Under the pieces are notes generated by a model. The model worked only from the letters and a program-made list of their open reading frames with translations, was not told where the DNA came from and searched no databases. The translations under genes and the position numbers were made by a program. A stretch of DNA of 64,000 bases, taken from the NCBI RefSeq assembly GCF_023805295.1, contig NZ_JAMSHT010000001.1, positions 1,860,001 to 1,924,000 on the forward strand. Reading direction: 5' to 3'. This document shows positions 36,599 to 45,206 of this stretch, in pieces. Positions within the stretch are counted from its first letter, which is position 1; each line of letters begins with the position of its first letter. The DNA is from Sphingomicrobium sediminis. Its GTDB lineage: Bacteria; Pseudomonadota; Alphaproteobacteria; Sphingomonadales; Sphingomonadaceae.

Positions 36599-38242
36599 AT
36601 GACCTTGCGGATCGCGCTTTGCCAGATGAACCAGCGTGTCGGTGACCTTGCCGGCAATGCCGAGGCAATGCTCGAATGGCGCGCCAAGGCGGCGGCCGAG
36701 GGCGCCGACCTCGTCTTCTTTCCCGAGCTGCAGATCACCGGCTATCCGACCGAGGACCTGGTGCTAAAGGACGAATTCGTCCGCCGTACCATCGAGGCCT
36801 CCGAGCGGCTTGCCGATGCGACCAATGATGGCGGGCCTGCCATCCTGTTCGGGACGCTTCACCGCGAGGAAGGGCATCTCTTCAACGCCGTCATGCTTGC
36901 CGACAAGGGTGCGGTGGTGGCGCGGCGGCTCAAACACGAGCTGCCTAATTACGGCACGTTCGACGAGCTCCGCCTGTTCGCGCCGGGCCCGCTGCCCGAA
37001 CCGATCGAATGGGATGGTGTGAAATTGGGCGTCCCGATCTGCGAGGATATCTGGCTCGAACCCGTCTGCCAGCATCTCGACGAGGCGGGCGCGGACATCC
37101 TGCTGGTACCCAATGGCTCGCCGTACGAGCTCAACAAGGATGAAATCCGGCAGGCGCTGGTGCGCGACCGGGTCAACGAGACGGGCCTCCCGCTCGTCTA
37201 CCTCAATCGCGTCGGCGGACAGGATGAGCTGGTGTTCGATGGCAGCTCGTTCGTCGTCAATCGCGGCGGCGAGATCGTCGTCCAGATGCGCGACTGGGAC
37301 GAGGCGATGGTCGTCACCGATTGGGAGCAAGGCGAGCATGGCTGGCACTGCACCACGCGCGATTTGCAGCCGCTCGATCCGTATCCCGAGGATGTCTATC
37401 ACGCGATGATGGTCGGGCTCGGCGACTATGTGAACGGCAATGGCTTTCCGGGCGTCATCCTCGGCCTGTCGGGCGGGATCGACAGTGCGCTGTCCGCGGC
37501 AATCGCGGTCGATGCATTGGGGCCGGAGCGGGTCTGGTGCGTGATGATGCCGAGCAAATATACCAGTCAGGAAAGCCTCGACGATGCGCGCGGCTGTGCC
37601 GAGATGCTGGGCTGCCGCCATGACGAGATTTCGATCGTGCCGGGGGTCGAGGCGTTCGACGAGATGCTCGACGATCCGCAGGGGCTGACCGAGGAGAATA
37701 TCCAGTCGCGTCTTCGCATGGTGACCCTCATGGCGCTCTCCAACAGCCACGGCCACATGGTGCTGACCACCGGCAACAAGAGCGAGATGAGCGTCGGCTA
37801 TGCCACCCTCTATGGCGACATGGCGGGCGGCTATAATGCGCTTAAGGATGCCTACAAGACGACGGTGTTCGAGCTGTCGCGCTGGCGTAATGCGAACAAG
37901 CCGCGCATGGCGTTGGGTCCTGACGGGCCCGTCATGCCGATGAACGTCATCGAGAAACCTCCGAGCGCGGAATTGCGTCCCGACCAGAAGGACGAGGATT
38001 CGTTGCCGGCCTATGCCAAGCTCGACCGCATGCTCGAGGCGCTGATCGAGGATGAGGCCTCGGTCGCCGAGGCTGCGCGCCGCACCGGCGTCGACGAGGG
38101 CGCCGTCGCCGATATCGAAAAGAAATTGCTGCGCGCCGAATATAAGCGCCGCCAGGCCCCGCCGGGGGTCAAGATCGGACGGCGCAATTTCGGCCGCGAC
38201 CGCCGTTATCCCATCACCAATTCTTTCAGGACCGGAAAATGA
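36599..38242 (+). CDS. nadE: Glutamine-dependent NAD+ synthetase
   Basis: 547 residues, two-domain form. The N-terminal nitrilase-like glutaminase has the Glu-Lys-Cys triad in FPELQITGYP, KHELPNYGTFDE and GVPICEDIW; the C-terminal ATP pyrophosphatase domain has LGLSGGIDSALSAAI and TTGNKSEMSVGYATLYGDMAGG. It completes NAD synthesis from deamido-NAD and needs no separate amidotransferase. The stop overlaps the next start by four bases. Confidence 0.97.
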   Translation: MTLRIALCQMNQRVGDLAGNAEAMLEWRAKAAAEGADLVFFPELQITGYPTEDLVLKDEFVRRTIEASERLADATNDGGPAILFGTLHREEGHLFNAVMLADKGAVVARRLKHELPNYGTFDELRLFAPGPLPEPIEWDGVKLGVPICEDIWLEPVCQHLDEAGADILLVPNGSPYELNKDEIRQALVRDRVNETGLPLVYLNRVGGQDELVFDGSSFVVNRGGEIVVQMRDWDEAMVVTDWEQGEHGWHCTTRDLQPLDPYPEDVYHAMMVGLGDYVNGNGFPGVILGLSGGIDSALSAAIAVDALGPERVWCVMMPSKYTSQESLDDARGCAEMLGCRHDEISIVPGVEAFDEMLDDPQGLTEENIQSRLRMVTLMALSNSHGHMVLTTGNKSEMSVGYATLYGDMAGGYNALKDAYKTTVFELSRWRNANKPRMALGPDGPVMPMNVIEKPPSAELRPDQKDEDSLPAYAKLDRMLEALIEDEASVAEAARRTGVDEGAVADIEKKLLRAEYKRRQAPPGVKIGRRNFGRDRRYPITNSFRTGK

Positions 38243-38697
38243 AGAAACTGATCGCTGCCGCAGTGGCGCCCCTCATGCTCGTCGCCTGCGCCGACGCTAG
38301 CGCGCCTGAGGATCCCGATGTGCAGGACCCCGCTGCCCTCAACGAAGAAGCCGAGGCCGAACAGCCCGCCATCAGCGAACCCGATCTGTCGGGCGAATTC
38401 CTCCTGACCCAGGTCAACCAGGGCCAGATCCCCAGCGTCTACGACATGATCGCGACCTTCGATGACGAGGGCTTCATGACCATCGCCTCGCAGTGCGTGC
38501 GCCTCAAATATCAGCTCAACCGCACCGGCGGGAACGTCACCCCCGAAAAGGTGCCGGGCGGTGGCTGCGATCGCCGCCTCACCGACGGCGAGCGCTACGT
38601 CGATGCCGCCATTCCCGACATGAACATCCTCATCGAGATGGGTGACGGCCTGATGATGACGGGCACGTCTGGCAACATCTCGATGGACCGCCGCTAG
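38239..38697 (+). CDS. Putative lipoprotein of unknown function
   Basis: 152 residues. The N-terminus MKKLIAAAVAPLMLVACADA has a lipobox (LVAC) with Cys17 for lipidation, then an acidic linker and a small globular part (LSGEFLLTQVNQGQIPSVYD, SQCVRLKYQLNRTGG) that recalls META/HslJ-like domains in rhythm, though the match is weak. ATGA overlap with nadE suggests co-transcription, which does not explain its role. Confidence 0.6.
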   Translation: MKKLIAAAVAPLMLVACADASAPEDPDVQDPAALNEEAEAEQPAISEPDLSGEFLLTQVNQGQIPSVYDMIATFDDEGFMTIASQCVRLKYQLNRTGGNVTPEKVPGGGCDRRLTDGERYVDAAIPDMNILIEMGDGLMMTGTSGNISMDRR

Positions 38698-38762
38698 CAC
38701 CTTCGCGCTTGCCACAGGTTAAGTTTCGCGCGTAGCGTTGCTCCTTCGAACGGGGGGCGCGA

Positions 38763-39560
38763 ATGTTCAAGGCTGCGCGCGATCAACTATTGAAGGCTGG
38801 CCCTCGGCTGGCTGCCTCATGGCGCGACCTGCGCGGGCGCGGGATGGTCGGGCTGTTCCTGTTCGAGCCGGTCGTGGTGACGCTTGGTGTCTTGTTGGCG
38901 CAATCCTTCGCGGACTGGTCGCGAGGAAAAGAGCGCGACGCGGACATGGAGGCGAAGCGCCTCGCGGCGGTCGAGGCTGCGGGTTATGCTGGGATTGTCG
39001 CCGCCCATTACGAGTTCGTCATCCCGTGCTTCGAGACGCAGATGGGCCAGATCATGCTGGCCGCCAATGGCGAGGCGGACGTCGACCCCATTCGCTTGCG
39101 GCGCCCCTCGGTGAGAGGCGTTCGCGCGGTGGAACTGGAAGCCGATACATTGGACGAAATCGCAAAACGTCATGGTGCGGATCACGCGCAGTCGATCGAA
39201 TCCGCCAACCAGCAGGCCGGTCTGCTGATGCGGCGCATTGCCCGCCTTGAAGAAGGCTGGCGTGCCTTTGCGCTCCTTGATCCGCGTTATGGGACACCCG
39301 CCCCTGCGGACTATCGCAAGGCCCGCGAGAGCGCGGCGGAAATTCTCCAGACATTGGCCGGCATGCGGTTCAATGCGGCGACCATCCAGCGGCATGCCGC
39401 AAGACTTGATGCTAACGGCGAGGATGTGCGCACCGGCCGCTCGGCGCGCAGCTGCGATGAGATGTGGACCTATGGCGATGCCTGGTTCGATGCCTATGAT
39501 CTCGATGGTTCGGATCAGCCGATCCTGCCCAACCTTTACGCTGCGCAGGAAGCGCGCTGA
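38763..39560 (+). CDS. Tandem membrane-anchored paralogue, copy 1
   Basis: 265 residues, not recognised as a known enzyme. A charged N-terminus, one membrane helix at about 30-50 (VGLFLFEPVVVTLGVLLAQ) and a following amphipathic Glu/Arg-rich segment (DWSRGKERDADMEAKRLAAV) recall the DUF6090-like layout of membrane-anchored hypothetical proteins. The rest is predicted periplasmic and helical. It has exactly two cysteines, Cys89 (in VIPCFE) and Cys231 (in RSCDEMW). The first 47 residues differ from copy 2 at three positions only. The stop overlaps copy 2 as TGATG. Confidence 0.78.
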   Translation: MFKAARDQLLKAGPRLAASWRDLRGRGMVGLFLFEPVVVTLGVLLAQSFADWSRGKERDADMEAKRLAAVEAAGYAGIVAAHYEFVIPCFETQMGQIMLAANGEADVDPIRLRRPSVRGVRAVELEADTLDEIAKRHGADHAQSIESANQQAGLLMRRIARLEEGWRAFALLDPRYGTPAPADYRKARESAAEILQTLAGMRFNAATIQRHAARLDANGEDVRTGRSARSCDEMWTYGDAWFDAYDLDGSDQPILPNLYAAQEAR

Positions 39561-40303
39561 TGTTCAAGGCGGCGCGCGATCAATTATTGAAGGCCGGTCA
39601 TCGGCTGGCCGCGTCTTGGCGCGACCTGCGCGGGCGCGGCATGGTCGGGCTGTTCGTCTTCGAACTTGTCGTCGTGACGCTCGGTGTCTTGCTCGCACAG
39701 GCTGCGGCTGGGTGGGCCGAGGATCGGCGCGATGTCGCGCGGATGGAGGGCGTACACGACCGGCTGAAGATCGACCTTGGCAATGCTCTCTGGTTTGCCG
39801 ACGTCTGGCAGACTGTCGGCCCGTGCCTCAGCGCGCGCGTCGACGAGCTCATCCGGGTCGCCGGGAGCGATGGCTATCCTAGCGAAGACCAGATGGTGCG
39901 GCCAACCTTGTTCATCATGTCGCTGCGCAGCGTGCCCGCGGAAGACGAAGTCCTGATGCGCAGGATCTACGGCAATGACTATGTCGGCAGCATTGCCGTC
40001 ATCGACCAGAGCATCCGCATGCTGCTCGACGAGAGCGATATTATCGGCGGTCTGTGGTTGACCTTCGATTTGCTCGACCGCGCCAATGGCGAGGTTCGCG
40101 ACGGCGACCGGGTGGCCGCACGCCACGACGCGGCGCGCATTCGCTCCGCCCTAGCCCGGATTTCGAACGTCGAGAAGAATATCCGCGCCGAGTCAGCGAA
40201 GATCGGGATCACGCAACCAGCGAACGCTAATTATCGCTCGCCGCGCGATTGCAACGAGCTTTGGGACGAGGGCGCGATCGCCGTTCTCAAGGAGCCGTCC
40301 TGA
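39560..40303 (+). CDS. Tandem membrane-anchored paralogue, copy 2
   Basis: 247 residues. The membrane helix is at about 30-50 (LFVFELVVVTLGVLLAQAAAG), followed by EDRRDVARMEGVHDRLKIDL. Its two cysteines are Cys89 (GPCLSARVDE) and Cys231 (RDCNELW), the same spacing of 142 as in copy 1. From about residue 48 on, the sequence differs almost throughout from copy 1, while the first 47 residues are nearly the same. It is coupled to both neighbours by TGATG junctions. Function unknown. Confidence 0.78.
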   Translation: MFKAARDQLLKAGHRLAASWRDLRGRGMVGLFVFELVVVTLGVLLAQAAAGWAEDRRDVARMEGVHDRLKIDLGNALWFADVWQTVGPCLSARVDELIRVAGSDGYPSEDQMVRPTLFIMSLRSVPAEDEVLMRRIYGNDYVGSIAVIDQSIRMLLDESDIIGGLWLTFDLLDRANGEVRDGDRVAARHDAARIRSALARISNVEKNIRAESAKIGITQPANANYRSPRDCNELWDEGAIAVLKEPS

Positions 40304-41036
40304 TGTTCGCCGCGATACGTCAGAAACTCACCGGTGCTTGGAAGCGGCTGCGTGAAGGCAGTCTCGCCAAGCTGTTCGTCTTCGAATTTATCGTTGTTCT
40401 GCTCGGCGTCCTCGCCGCACAATGGGTGGCCGATTGGGCGCGCGAGCGCGATGCGATGGCGACGATGGAGGAGGCGCGGGCGAGGGCTGACCTTGAGCTG
40501 GCCGATGCCGGAGCTGTCGCCAATATCTGGCAGCTTGTAGCGCCCTGCATTCACGATGATCTCGAAGCTTGATGACCGCGGTCGCCAATGGCGAAACACC
40601 CGACGAACATATGTTTGAACGGCCCGGCCTGTTCGCGACGGCGCATATGCCGCTCGATGAGCCGACCAAGCTCCTGATCCGCGCGCGCTATGGCGATGAC
40701 AGCGCCTATATCTATGATCGCATGGGCCGGCTCACGGCCCGACTGGATGACAATATTCAGGCCTTCCAATCGCAATGGGGAAGACTCTCGCGCGTCGATC
40801 CGAGACTTGGCCAGGTGACCCAAAACGACCGGGACTCGGTCCGCGAGGTAGCGGGCATCATGCGCGCCAGCTTGCTCAATATCGAAGGTACGGCCGACGG
40901 AATCGAGGAACTGGTCGGACGCATGGGGCTCAAGCCAGCGGTGTTCGGCGAAGAGGGACGGCTCGTGGAAAATTGCGACGAGTTCAGGACGACCAAGAGG
41001 ATGTTTCTCGACCTCGACGATCTGGAGCAACTTTGA
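40303..41036 (+). pseudogene. Tandem paralogue, copy 3, frameshifted
   Basis: The frame from ATG 40303 runs 89 residues (membrane helix KLFVFEFIVVLLGVLAAQ, then CIHDDLEA) and stops at 40570-40572. A second frame from 40569 (LMTAVANGETPDEHMF...) continues at once for 155 residues to 41036. Restoring one T at the GCTTG (GAAGCTTGATG) gives one 244-residue protein with Cys82 and Cys225, matching the size and cysteine layout of copies 1 and 2. A loss of one base from a TTT run is the simplest cause; an assembly error is the alternative. Confidence 0.75.
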
Positions 41037-41089
41037 CGACCCTTCCAGAGAGGTGACAGCAGCTTCGCTTGCCCTTAAGCGCTCTCCCC

Positions 41090-42391
41090 ATGAAAACGCG
41101 TTTCGCTCCTTCGCCCACGGGCCGGCTGCATGTTGGCAACATCCGCACCGCGCTGCAGAATTACCTGCTCGCAAAAAAGATGGGCGGGTCGTTCCTGCTG
41201 CGGCTCGACGATACCGATGCCGAGCGCTCGACCGAAGCCTATGCGCAAGGCATTCGCGAAGACCTGGCCGCGCTGGGGCTGGTCCCGGACGAGGAGGCGA
41301 AGCAGTCGGATCGCTTCGATCGCTACGAGGCTGCGTTCGAGACGCTGCGCGAGGCGGGGCGGATCTATGCCTGTTACGAGACGCCCGAAGAATTGGAGCT
41401 GCGGCGCAAGGTGCTGCTGGGGCGCGGCCTACCGCCCATTTACGAGCGGCCCGAGGTCGAAAATGACCCGGTCGAGGGCCGCGAGCCGCATTGGCGTTTC
41501 CGTCTCGACCACGACGCCGTCATCGAATGGGAAGATGGCGTGCGCGGACCGCAGCATTTCGAACCCGCCAAGATTTCCGATCCCGTGATCCGCCGCGCCG
41601 ATGGCAGCTGGCTCTATATGCTGCCCTCGACCGTGGACGATATCGAGCTTGCCGTGACCGACGTCATGCGCGGCGAGGACCATGTCTCCAACAGCGCCAT
41701 CCAGTTGCAGATGTTTGACGCGCTGGGTGCCGATCGGCCGCGGCTTGCGCATACTGCCCTGCTGGTGAGCGAGAGCGGCAAGCTGTCCAAGCGCGAGGGA
41801 TCCGAAGGCGTCGGTGCGCTTGAGGAGCATGGGCTGGAGCCGATGGCGCTCCTTTCGGTGCTGGCGAGGATCGGGACGTCGCAGCCGGTCGAACCGGCGC
41901 ATGACCTGGAGGCGCTGGCAGCCGGCTTCGACCTGTCGACGTTCGGCCGCGCGCCAGCCCGGTTCAGCTGGGACGAGGTGGCGCATATCAATGCCCGCCT
42001 GCTGCACGAGACCGATTACGAAGCCGTCGCGCATCGTTTGCCCGACGGGATCGGGCCTGAGCGCTGGGCGCTGCTGCGCGCGAACATCGAGCGGCTCGAC
42101 GATGTGGCCGGATGGCAGTCGGTCTTCGACGGCGAGATCGCATCGCCCGACATGGATGATGAGGATCGCGCCTATCTCGGCGAGGCTGCGGATGTGGCTG
42201 AAAGCCTCGACTGGAATGGCGACACATGGGGTGCGCTGACCGGCGCGCTCAAGGAAAAGACCGGACGCAAGGGCAAGGCGTTGTTCCTGCCGCTACGACT
42301 CGCGCTGACCGGGCAGCGGTCGGGTCCCGAAATGGCGGCTTTGCTGCCGCTCATCGACAAAGCGACGGCGACCGCCCGCCTTCGCGGCTAG
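41090..42391 (+). CDS. gltX: Glutamyl-tRNA synthetase
   Basis: 433 residues. The N-terminus MKTRFAPSPTGRLHVGNIRT has the HVGN form of the HIGH motif; LVSESGKLSKREGSEGVG carries KLSKR in place of KMSKS. It charges Glu to tRNA-Glu. Length is somewhat short for the family (about 470). Some alphaproteobacteria have two GluRS copies; whether another exists elsewhere cannot be seen. ATG 41090 gives the standard start; the frame could extend seven codons upstream. Confidence 0.95.
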   Translation: MKTRFAPSPTGRLHVGNIRTALQNYLLAKKMGGSFLLRLDDTDAERSTEAYAQGIREDLAALGLVPDEEAKQSDRFDRYEAAFETLREAGRIYACYETPEELELRRKVLLGRGLPPIYERPEVENDPVEGREPHWRFRLDHDAVIEWEDGVRGPQHFEPAKISDPVIRRADGSWLYMLPSTVDDIELAVTDVMRGEDHVSNSAIQLQMFDALGADRPRLAHTALLVSESGKLSKREGSEGVGALEEHGLEPMALLSVLARIGTSQPVEPAHDLEALAAGFDLSTFGRAPARFSWDEVAHINARLLHETDYEAVAHRLPDGIGPERWALLRANIERLDDVAGWQSVFDGEIASPDMDDEDRAYLGEAADVAESLDWNGDTWGALTGALKEKTGRKGKALFLPLRLALTGQRSGPEMAALLPLIDKATATARLRG

Positions 42392-42438
42392 GGGGAAACG
42401 CGGCTTCCTGAACGCCTATTCATCTCAGCTTCAGAAAT

Positions 42439-42456
42439 GTAATGTTGTATCATGAC
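42439..42456. promoter_or_regulatory. Zur-like palindrome upstream of the TonB-like gene
   Basis: GTAATGTTGTATCATGAC matches the alphaproteobacterial Zur-type pattern GTAATGTTATAACATTAC at 15 of 18 positions and is itself an imperfect palindrome. It lies 21 bases before the TonB-like start. The zinc link is inferred from the pattern. Confidence 0.45.
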
Positions 42457-42477
42457 TTCTCTCAACAGGAGATTGTC

Positions 42478-43143
42478 ATGCTTGCTTATGCCCCGCGCCA
42501 ATCCGGCCTTCGCTTCTCCCCCCAGACCCTTGCCTTGATCGTCGGCGGCCATGCCGCTCTGCTGGCCGGCATGATGCTGGTCAAGCCCGACCTCATCATC
42601 ACGCCCGAGCGCAAGCCGACGACGGTGGTCATGATCGACGACACTCCGCCGCCTCCGCCGATCGAGCAGAAGAAGGTCGAGGCCGAGGTGCAAACTCAGC
42701 CGCCGGTCCTCGACTATACCGTGCCCGAAGCGGTCGTCCCGACACCCGACCGCATCTTCACCGCGCCGGAATTCACCTTCGATGATCCGATCATTGTCGA
42801 TCCGCTGCCGCGCATCGAGGAGCCGATCATCGCCGATCCGGGCCCGCCCACCGTGCCGCTGACCATGAAGGATGCACGGCTCCTCACCCCGTCGAGCCAG
42901 CTGCGTCCGCCCTATCCGCGCATCATGGAACGGCGCGGTGTCGAGGCGGCGCTGCGCCTTCGCCTCAGCATCGATGCCAGTGGCCGCGTCACCGGGGTCG
43001 AAGCGGTCGGCAATGTCGAAAGTGCCTTCTTCGAGGCCGCCGAGGACCATATCAAGAAGGTCTGGCGCTACGCCCCCGCCACGCGCGGTGACCAGGCGAT
43101 CGCCTCGACCAAGACGGTGACGCTCAAGTTCGAGCTTCGCTAG
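42478..43143 (+). CDS. TonB family energy-transducing protein
   Basis: 221 residues. An N-terminal membrane helix (LALIVGGHAALLAGMMLV) is followed by a Pro-rich spacer (DDTPPPPPIEQKKVEAEV) and a C-terminal TonB domain: QLRPPYPRIMERRGVEAALRL, then LSIDASGRVTGVEAV. It would deliver energy from ExbB-ExbD to outer membrane receptors; no exbBD is in the window. AGGAG precedes ATG 42478. A Zur-like palindrome lies upstream. Confidence 0.88.
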   Translation: MLAYAPRQSGLRFSPQTLALIVGGHAALLAGMMLVKPDLIITPERKPTTVVMIDDTPPPPPIEQKKVEAEVQTQPPVLDYTVPEAVVPTPDRIFTAPEFTFDDPIIVDPLPRIEEPIIADPGPPTVPLTMKDARLLTPSSQLRPPYPRIMERRGVEAALRLRLSIDASGRVTGVEAVGNVESAFFEAAEDHIKKVWRYAPATRGDQAIASTKTVTLKFELR

Positions 43144-43220
43144 GCTGCGGGACACGTTCTCTCCCGACGGCCTTGGGGCGGGGCTGGCGTCGCGGCGGCC
43201 CCGCCCCTATCTTGTGTCTC

Positions 43221-43547
43221 ATGCGATTCCTGACCCCCTTCACGCCCAAGCGCGCGATCCGCGAATTCATCTCGTTCGCCAAGCGCCGTGAGCGCGAGCA
43301 TGTCATCGGCGCGATCCTGTCGGTGCTGGTCACCAGCGTGATCGTCGTCATCTTCCTGGTGGATTCCCAGGTGAACACCGCGCCGCCGCCGCAGGTCATC
43401 TATGCCGAAGTCTATGCCGGCGAACCGACCGATGAGGAAATCGTCGAGCGACAGGAGCGCGAACAGCGCGAGATCGAGGAACGCGCCCGCGAACGCCAGC
43501 GCCAGTTCCAGGAGCTGGATGACGCGCTCGAAAGGGCGGGTCTCTGA
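43221..43547 (+). CDS. Small single-pass membrane protein
   Basis: 108 residues. A basic N-terminus, one membrane helix (VIGAILSVLVTSVIVVIFLV, about residues 29-48), then VNTAPPPQVIYAEVYAGEPT and a charged coiled-coil tail rich in Glu and Arg (RQEREQREIEERARERQRQF). Function unknown, though it looks like a conserved sphingomonad hypothetical. It precedes ribD by 26 bases and may be in the same transcript. ATG 43221 is chosen. Confidence 0.65.
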   Translation: MRFLTPFTPKRAIREFISFAKRREREHVIGAILSVLVTSVIVVIFLVDSQVNTAPPPQVIYAEVYAGEPTDEEIVERQEREQREIEERARERQRQFQELDDALERAGL

Positions 43548-43573
43548 GCGGAGCACTGACGCCGGCCACCGCG

Positions 43574-44536
43574 ATGGCACGTGCCGTCGAATTGGGGGAA
43601 GCGGCGCGCGGCACCACCGCGCCCAACCCCGCCGTCGGCTGCGTCATCGTCAAGGATGAGCAGATCGTCGGCGAAGGCGCGACCGCTGCCGGTGGCCGAC
43701 CACATGCCGAGAAAGCCGCCCTCGATGCCGCAGGGGCCGCTGCCAAGGGCGCGACGCTTTACACAACGCTTGAACCTTGCGCGCATGACAGCGAGCGCGG
43801 ACCGACCTGCGCTGCCATCATCCCCGAGGCCGGCATCTCGGAAGTGGTGATCGCCTGCGCCGACCCTGACCCGCGCACAGCGGGCAGCGGGATCGAAATG
43901 CTCAGGGCCGCCGGGATTGACGTGCGTATGGGCCCGAACGCTGCCGCTGCGCGCAGCCTGTCGGGCTATCTCACGCGCATCATGCTCGGGCGCCCGCGCG
44001 TCACGCTCAAACTGGCGCTGTCGATCGACGGCAAGATCGCCTTGCCCTCGGGGGAGAGTAAATGGCTGACGGGCGAGGATGCGCGCGCCCATGTTCATGC
44101 CGAACGTGCGAGCGCTGACATGATCCTTGTCGGGCGCGGTACCTATGAAGCGGACCAGCCGAGGCTCGATGTCCGGCTTCCCGGCCTCGAGGACAAGAGC
44201 CCCGCGCGCGCGCTGCTCAGCCGTACGGCCGAGCCACTCGAAGGCTGGACCATGCTGCGCAGTCCAACCGACATCATGGCCCTGCCGGTCAACGATTTGC
44301 TGGTCGAGGGCGGATCTGGTGTCGCAACGGCGTTCCTCGCCGAGGACCTGGTCGACCGTATCCTTATCTATCGCGCCCCCATCCTGATCGGCGAGGGCCA
44401 GTCGAGCATCGGCTATATCGGCCTCGACAAGATTAATGACGCGCACGGTCGCTGGCGCGCGGTCGCCGGCGAAGCGCTTGGCATCGACCGGCTCGAAGTC
44501 TACGAGCGTCTGCGCGATCTCGACCAGGAAGGCTGA
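43574..44536 (+). CDS. ribD: Bifunctional pyrimidine deaminase/reductase RibD
   Basis: 320 residues. It deaminates and reduces the pyrimidine intermediate of riboflavin synthesis. The deaminase zinc site is HAEKAAL (GGRPHAEKAALDAAG) plus TLEPCAHDSERGPTCAAII, and the reductase domain begins with VTLKLALSIDGKIAL and has WLTGEDAR and LVEGGSGVATAFL near the end. It is shorter than the E. coli enzyme (367). It begins the rib cluster here and is seven bases before ribE. Confidence 0.93.
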   Translation: MARAVELGEAARGTTAPNPAVGCVIVKDEQIVGEGATAAGGRPHAEKAALDAAGAAAKGATLYTTLEPCAHDSERGPTCAAIIPEAGISEVVIACADPDPRTAGSGIEMLRAAGIDVRMGPNAAAARSLSGYLTRIMLGRPRVTLKLALSIDGKIALPSGESKWLTGEDARAHVHAERASADMILVGRGTYEADQPRLDVRLPGLEDKSPARALLSRTAEPLEGWTMLRSPTDIMALPVNDLLVEGGSGVATAFLAEDLVDRILIYRAPILIGEGQSSIGYIGLDKINDAHGRWRAVAGEALGIDRLEVYERLRDLDQEG

Positions 44537-44543
44537 CCCACCC

Positions 44544-45146
44544 ATGTTCACCGGCATCATCACCGACATCGGCACCATCCGCAGCGTCGAGGAACGCGGC
44601 GATTGGCGGCTGGTGATCGGTTGCGGCTACGACATGGACGGCGTGGCGATGGGGGCCTCGATCGCTTGCTCGGGCGCCTGCCTCACCGTGGTCGACAAGG
44701 GCGCCGACTGGTTCGCGGTCGATATCAGCGCCGAAAGCATCAAGCGCACTGCACCGGGCCTGTGGGCCGAAGGCGGCAAGCTCAACCTCGAACGTGCGTT
44801 GAAAATGGGCGATGAACTGGGCGGACATATCGTGACCGGCCATGTCGACACGGTCGCCGAAGTGCTGACGGTCGAGCAGGTCGGCGACAGCCACGAAGTC
44901 GGCATCGTCGTGCCCAAACATTATGGCGCGGCGCTTGCCCCCAAGGGTTCGGTCACGCTCGACGGCGTCTCGCTTACCGTCAACACGGTCGAGGACAAGG
45001 GCGACGACACGCATTTCACGATCAACCTCATTCCGCATACGGGGCAGGAAACGACGCTTGGCGGCATCGCCCCGGGGCGCAAATTGAACCTCGAAATCGA
45101 TGTGCTCGCACGCTATCTCGAGCGCATGATGGCCGCGCGGACCTAG
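44544..45146 (+). CDS. ribE: Riboflavin synthase, alpha chain
   Basis: 200 residues. It forms riboflavin from two lumazine molecules. It starts MFTGIITDIGTI and has two lumazine-binding half-domains: ACSGACLTVVDKGADWFAVD in the first and TLDGVSLTVNTVEDKGDDTH in the second. GHVDTVAEVL is also typical. ATG 44544 is preceded by a purine-poor leader, so it may rely on read-through from ribD. Confidence 0.95.
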   Translation: MFTGIITDIGTIRSVEERGDWRLVIGCGYDMDGVAMGASIACSGACLTVVDKGADWFAVDISAESIKRTAPGLWAEGGKLNLERALKMGDELGGHIVTGHVDTVAEVLTVEQVGDSHEVGIVVPKHYGAALAPKGSVTLDGVSLTVNTVEDKGDDTHFTINLIPHTGQETTLGGIAPGRKLNLEIDVLARYLERMMAART

Positions 45147-45175
45147 CCCAAGGAATGTGACGTCATCGCTTGCTA

Positions 45176-45195
45176 TATCACATTTCAATGTGATA
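45176..45195. promoter_or_regulatory. Perfect palindrome upstream of ribB
   Basis: TATCACATT (45176-45184), TC, AATGTGATA (45187-45195): nine-base arms with no mismatch and a two-base centre. It ends 11 bases before the ribB ATG, in a 60-base gap. A half-site, GAATGTGA, is at 45153-45160. The ribB product has its own DNA-binding domain, so an autoregulatory operator is the natural reading; it is not proven. No FMN riboswitch fits in the gap. Confidence 0.6.
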
Positions 45196-45206
45196 GCGCG
45201 CGAATC

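Noticed and set aside
40560..40580. Programmed frameshift in paralogue 3
   Set aside because: No slippery heptamer or downstream stimulator was seen, and the two sibling genes have no such site. A simple one-base loss is more likely.
45147..45206. Possible FMN riboswitch before ribB
   Set aside because: The gap is only 60 bases and is filled by the palindrome; no RFN-like conserved segments were seen here or before ribD.
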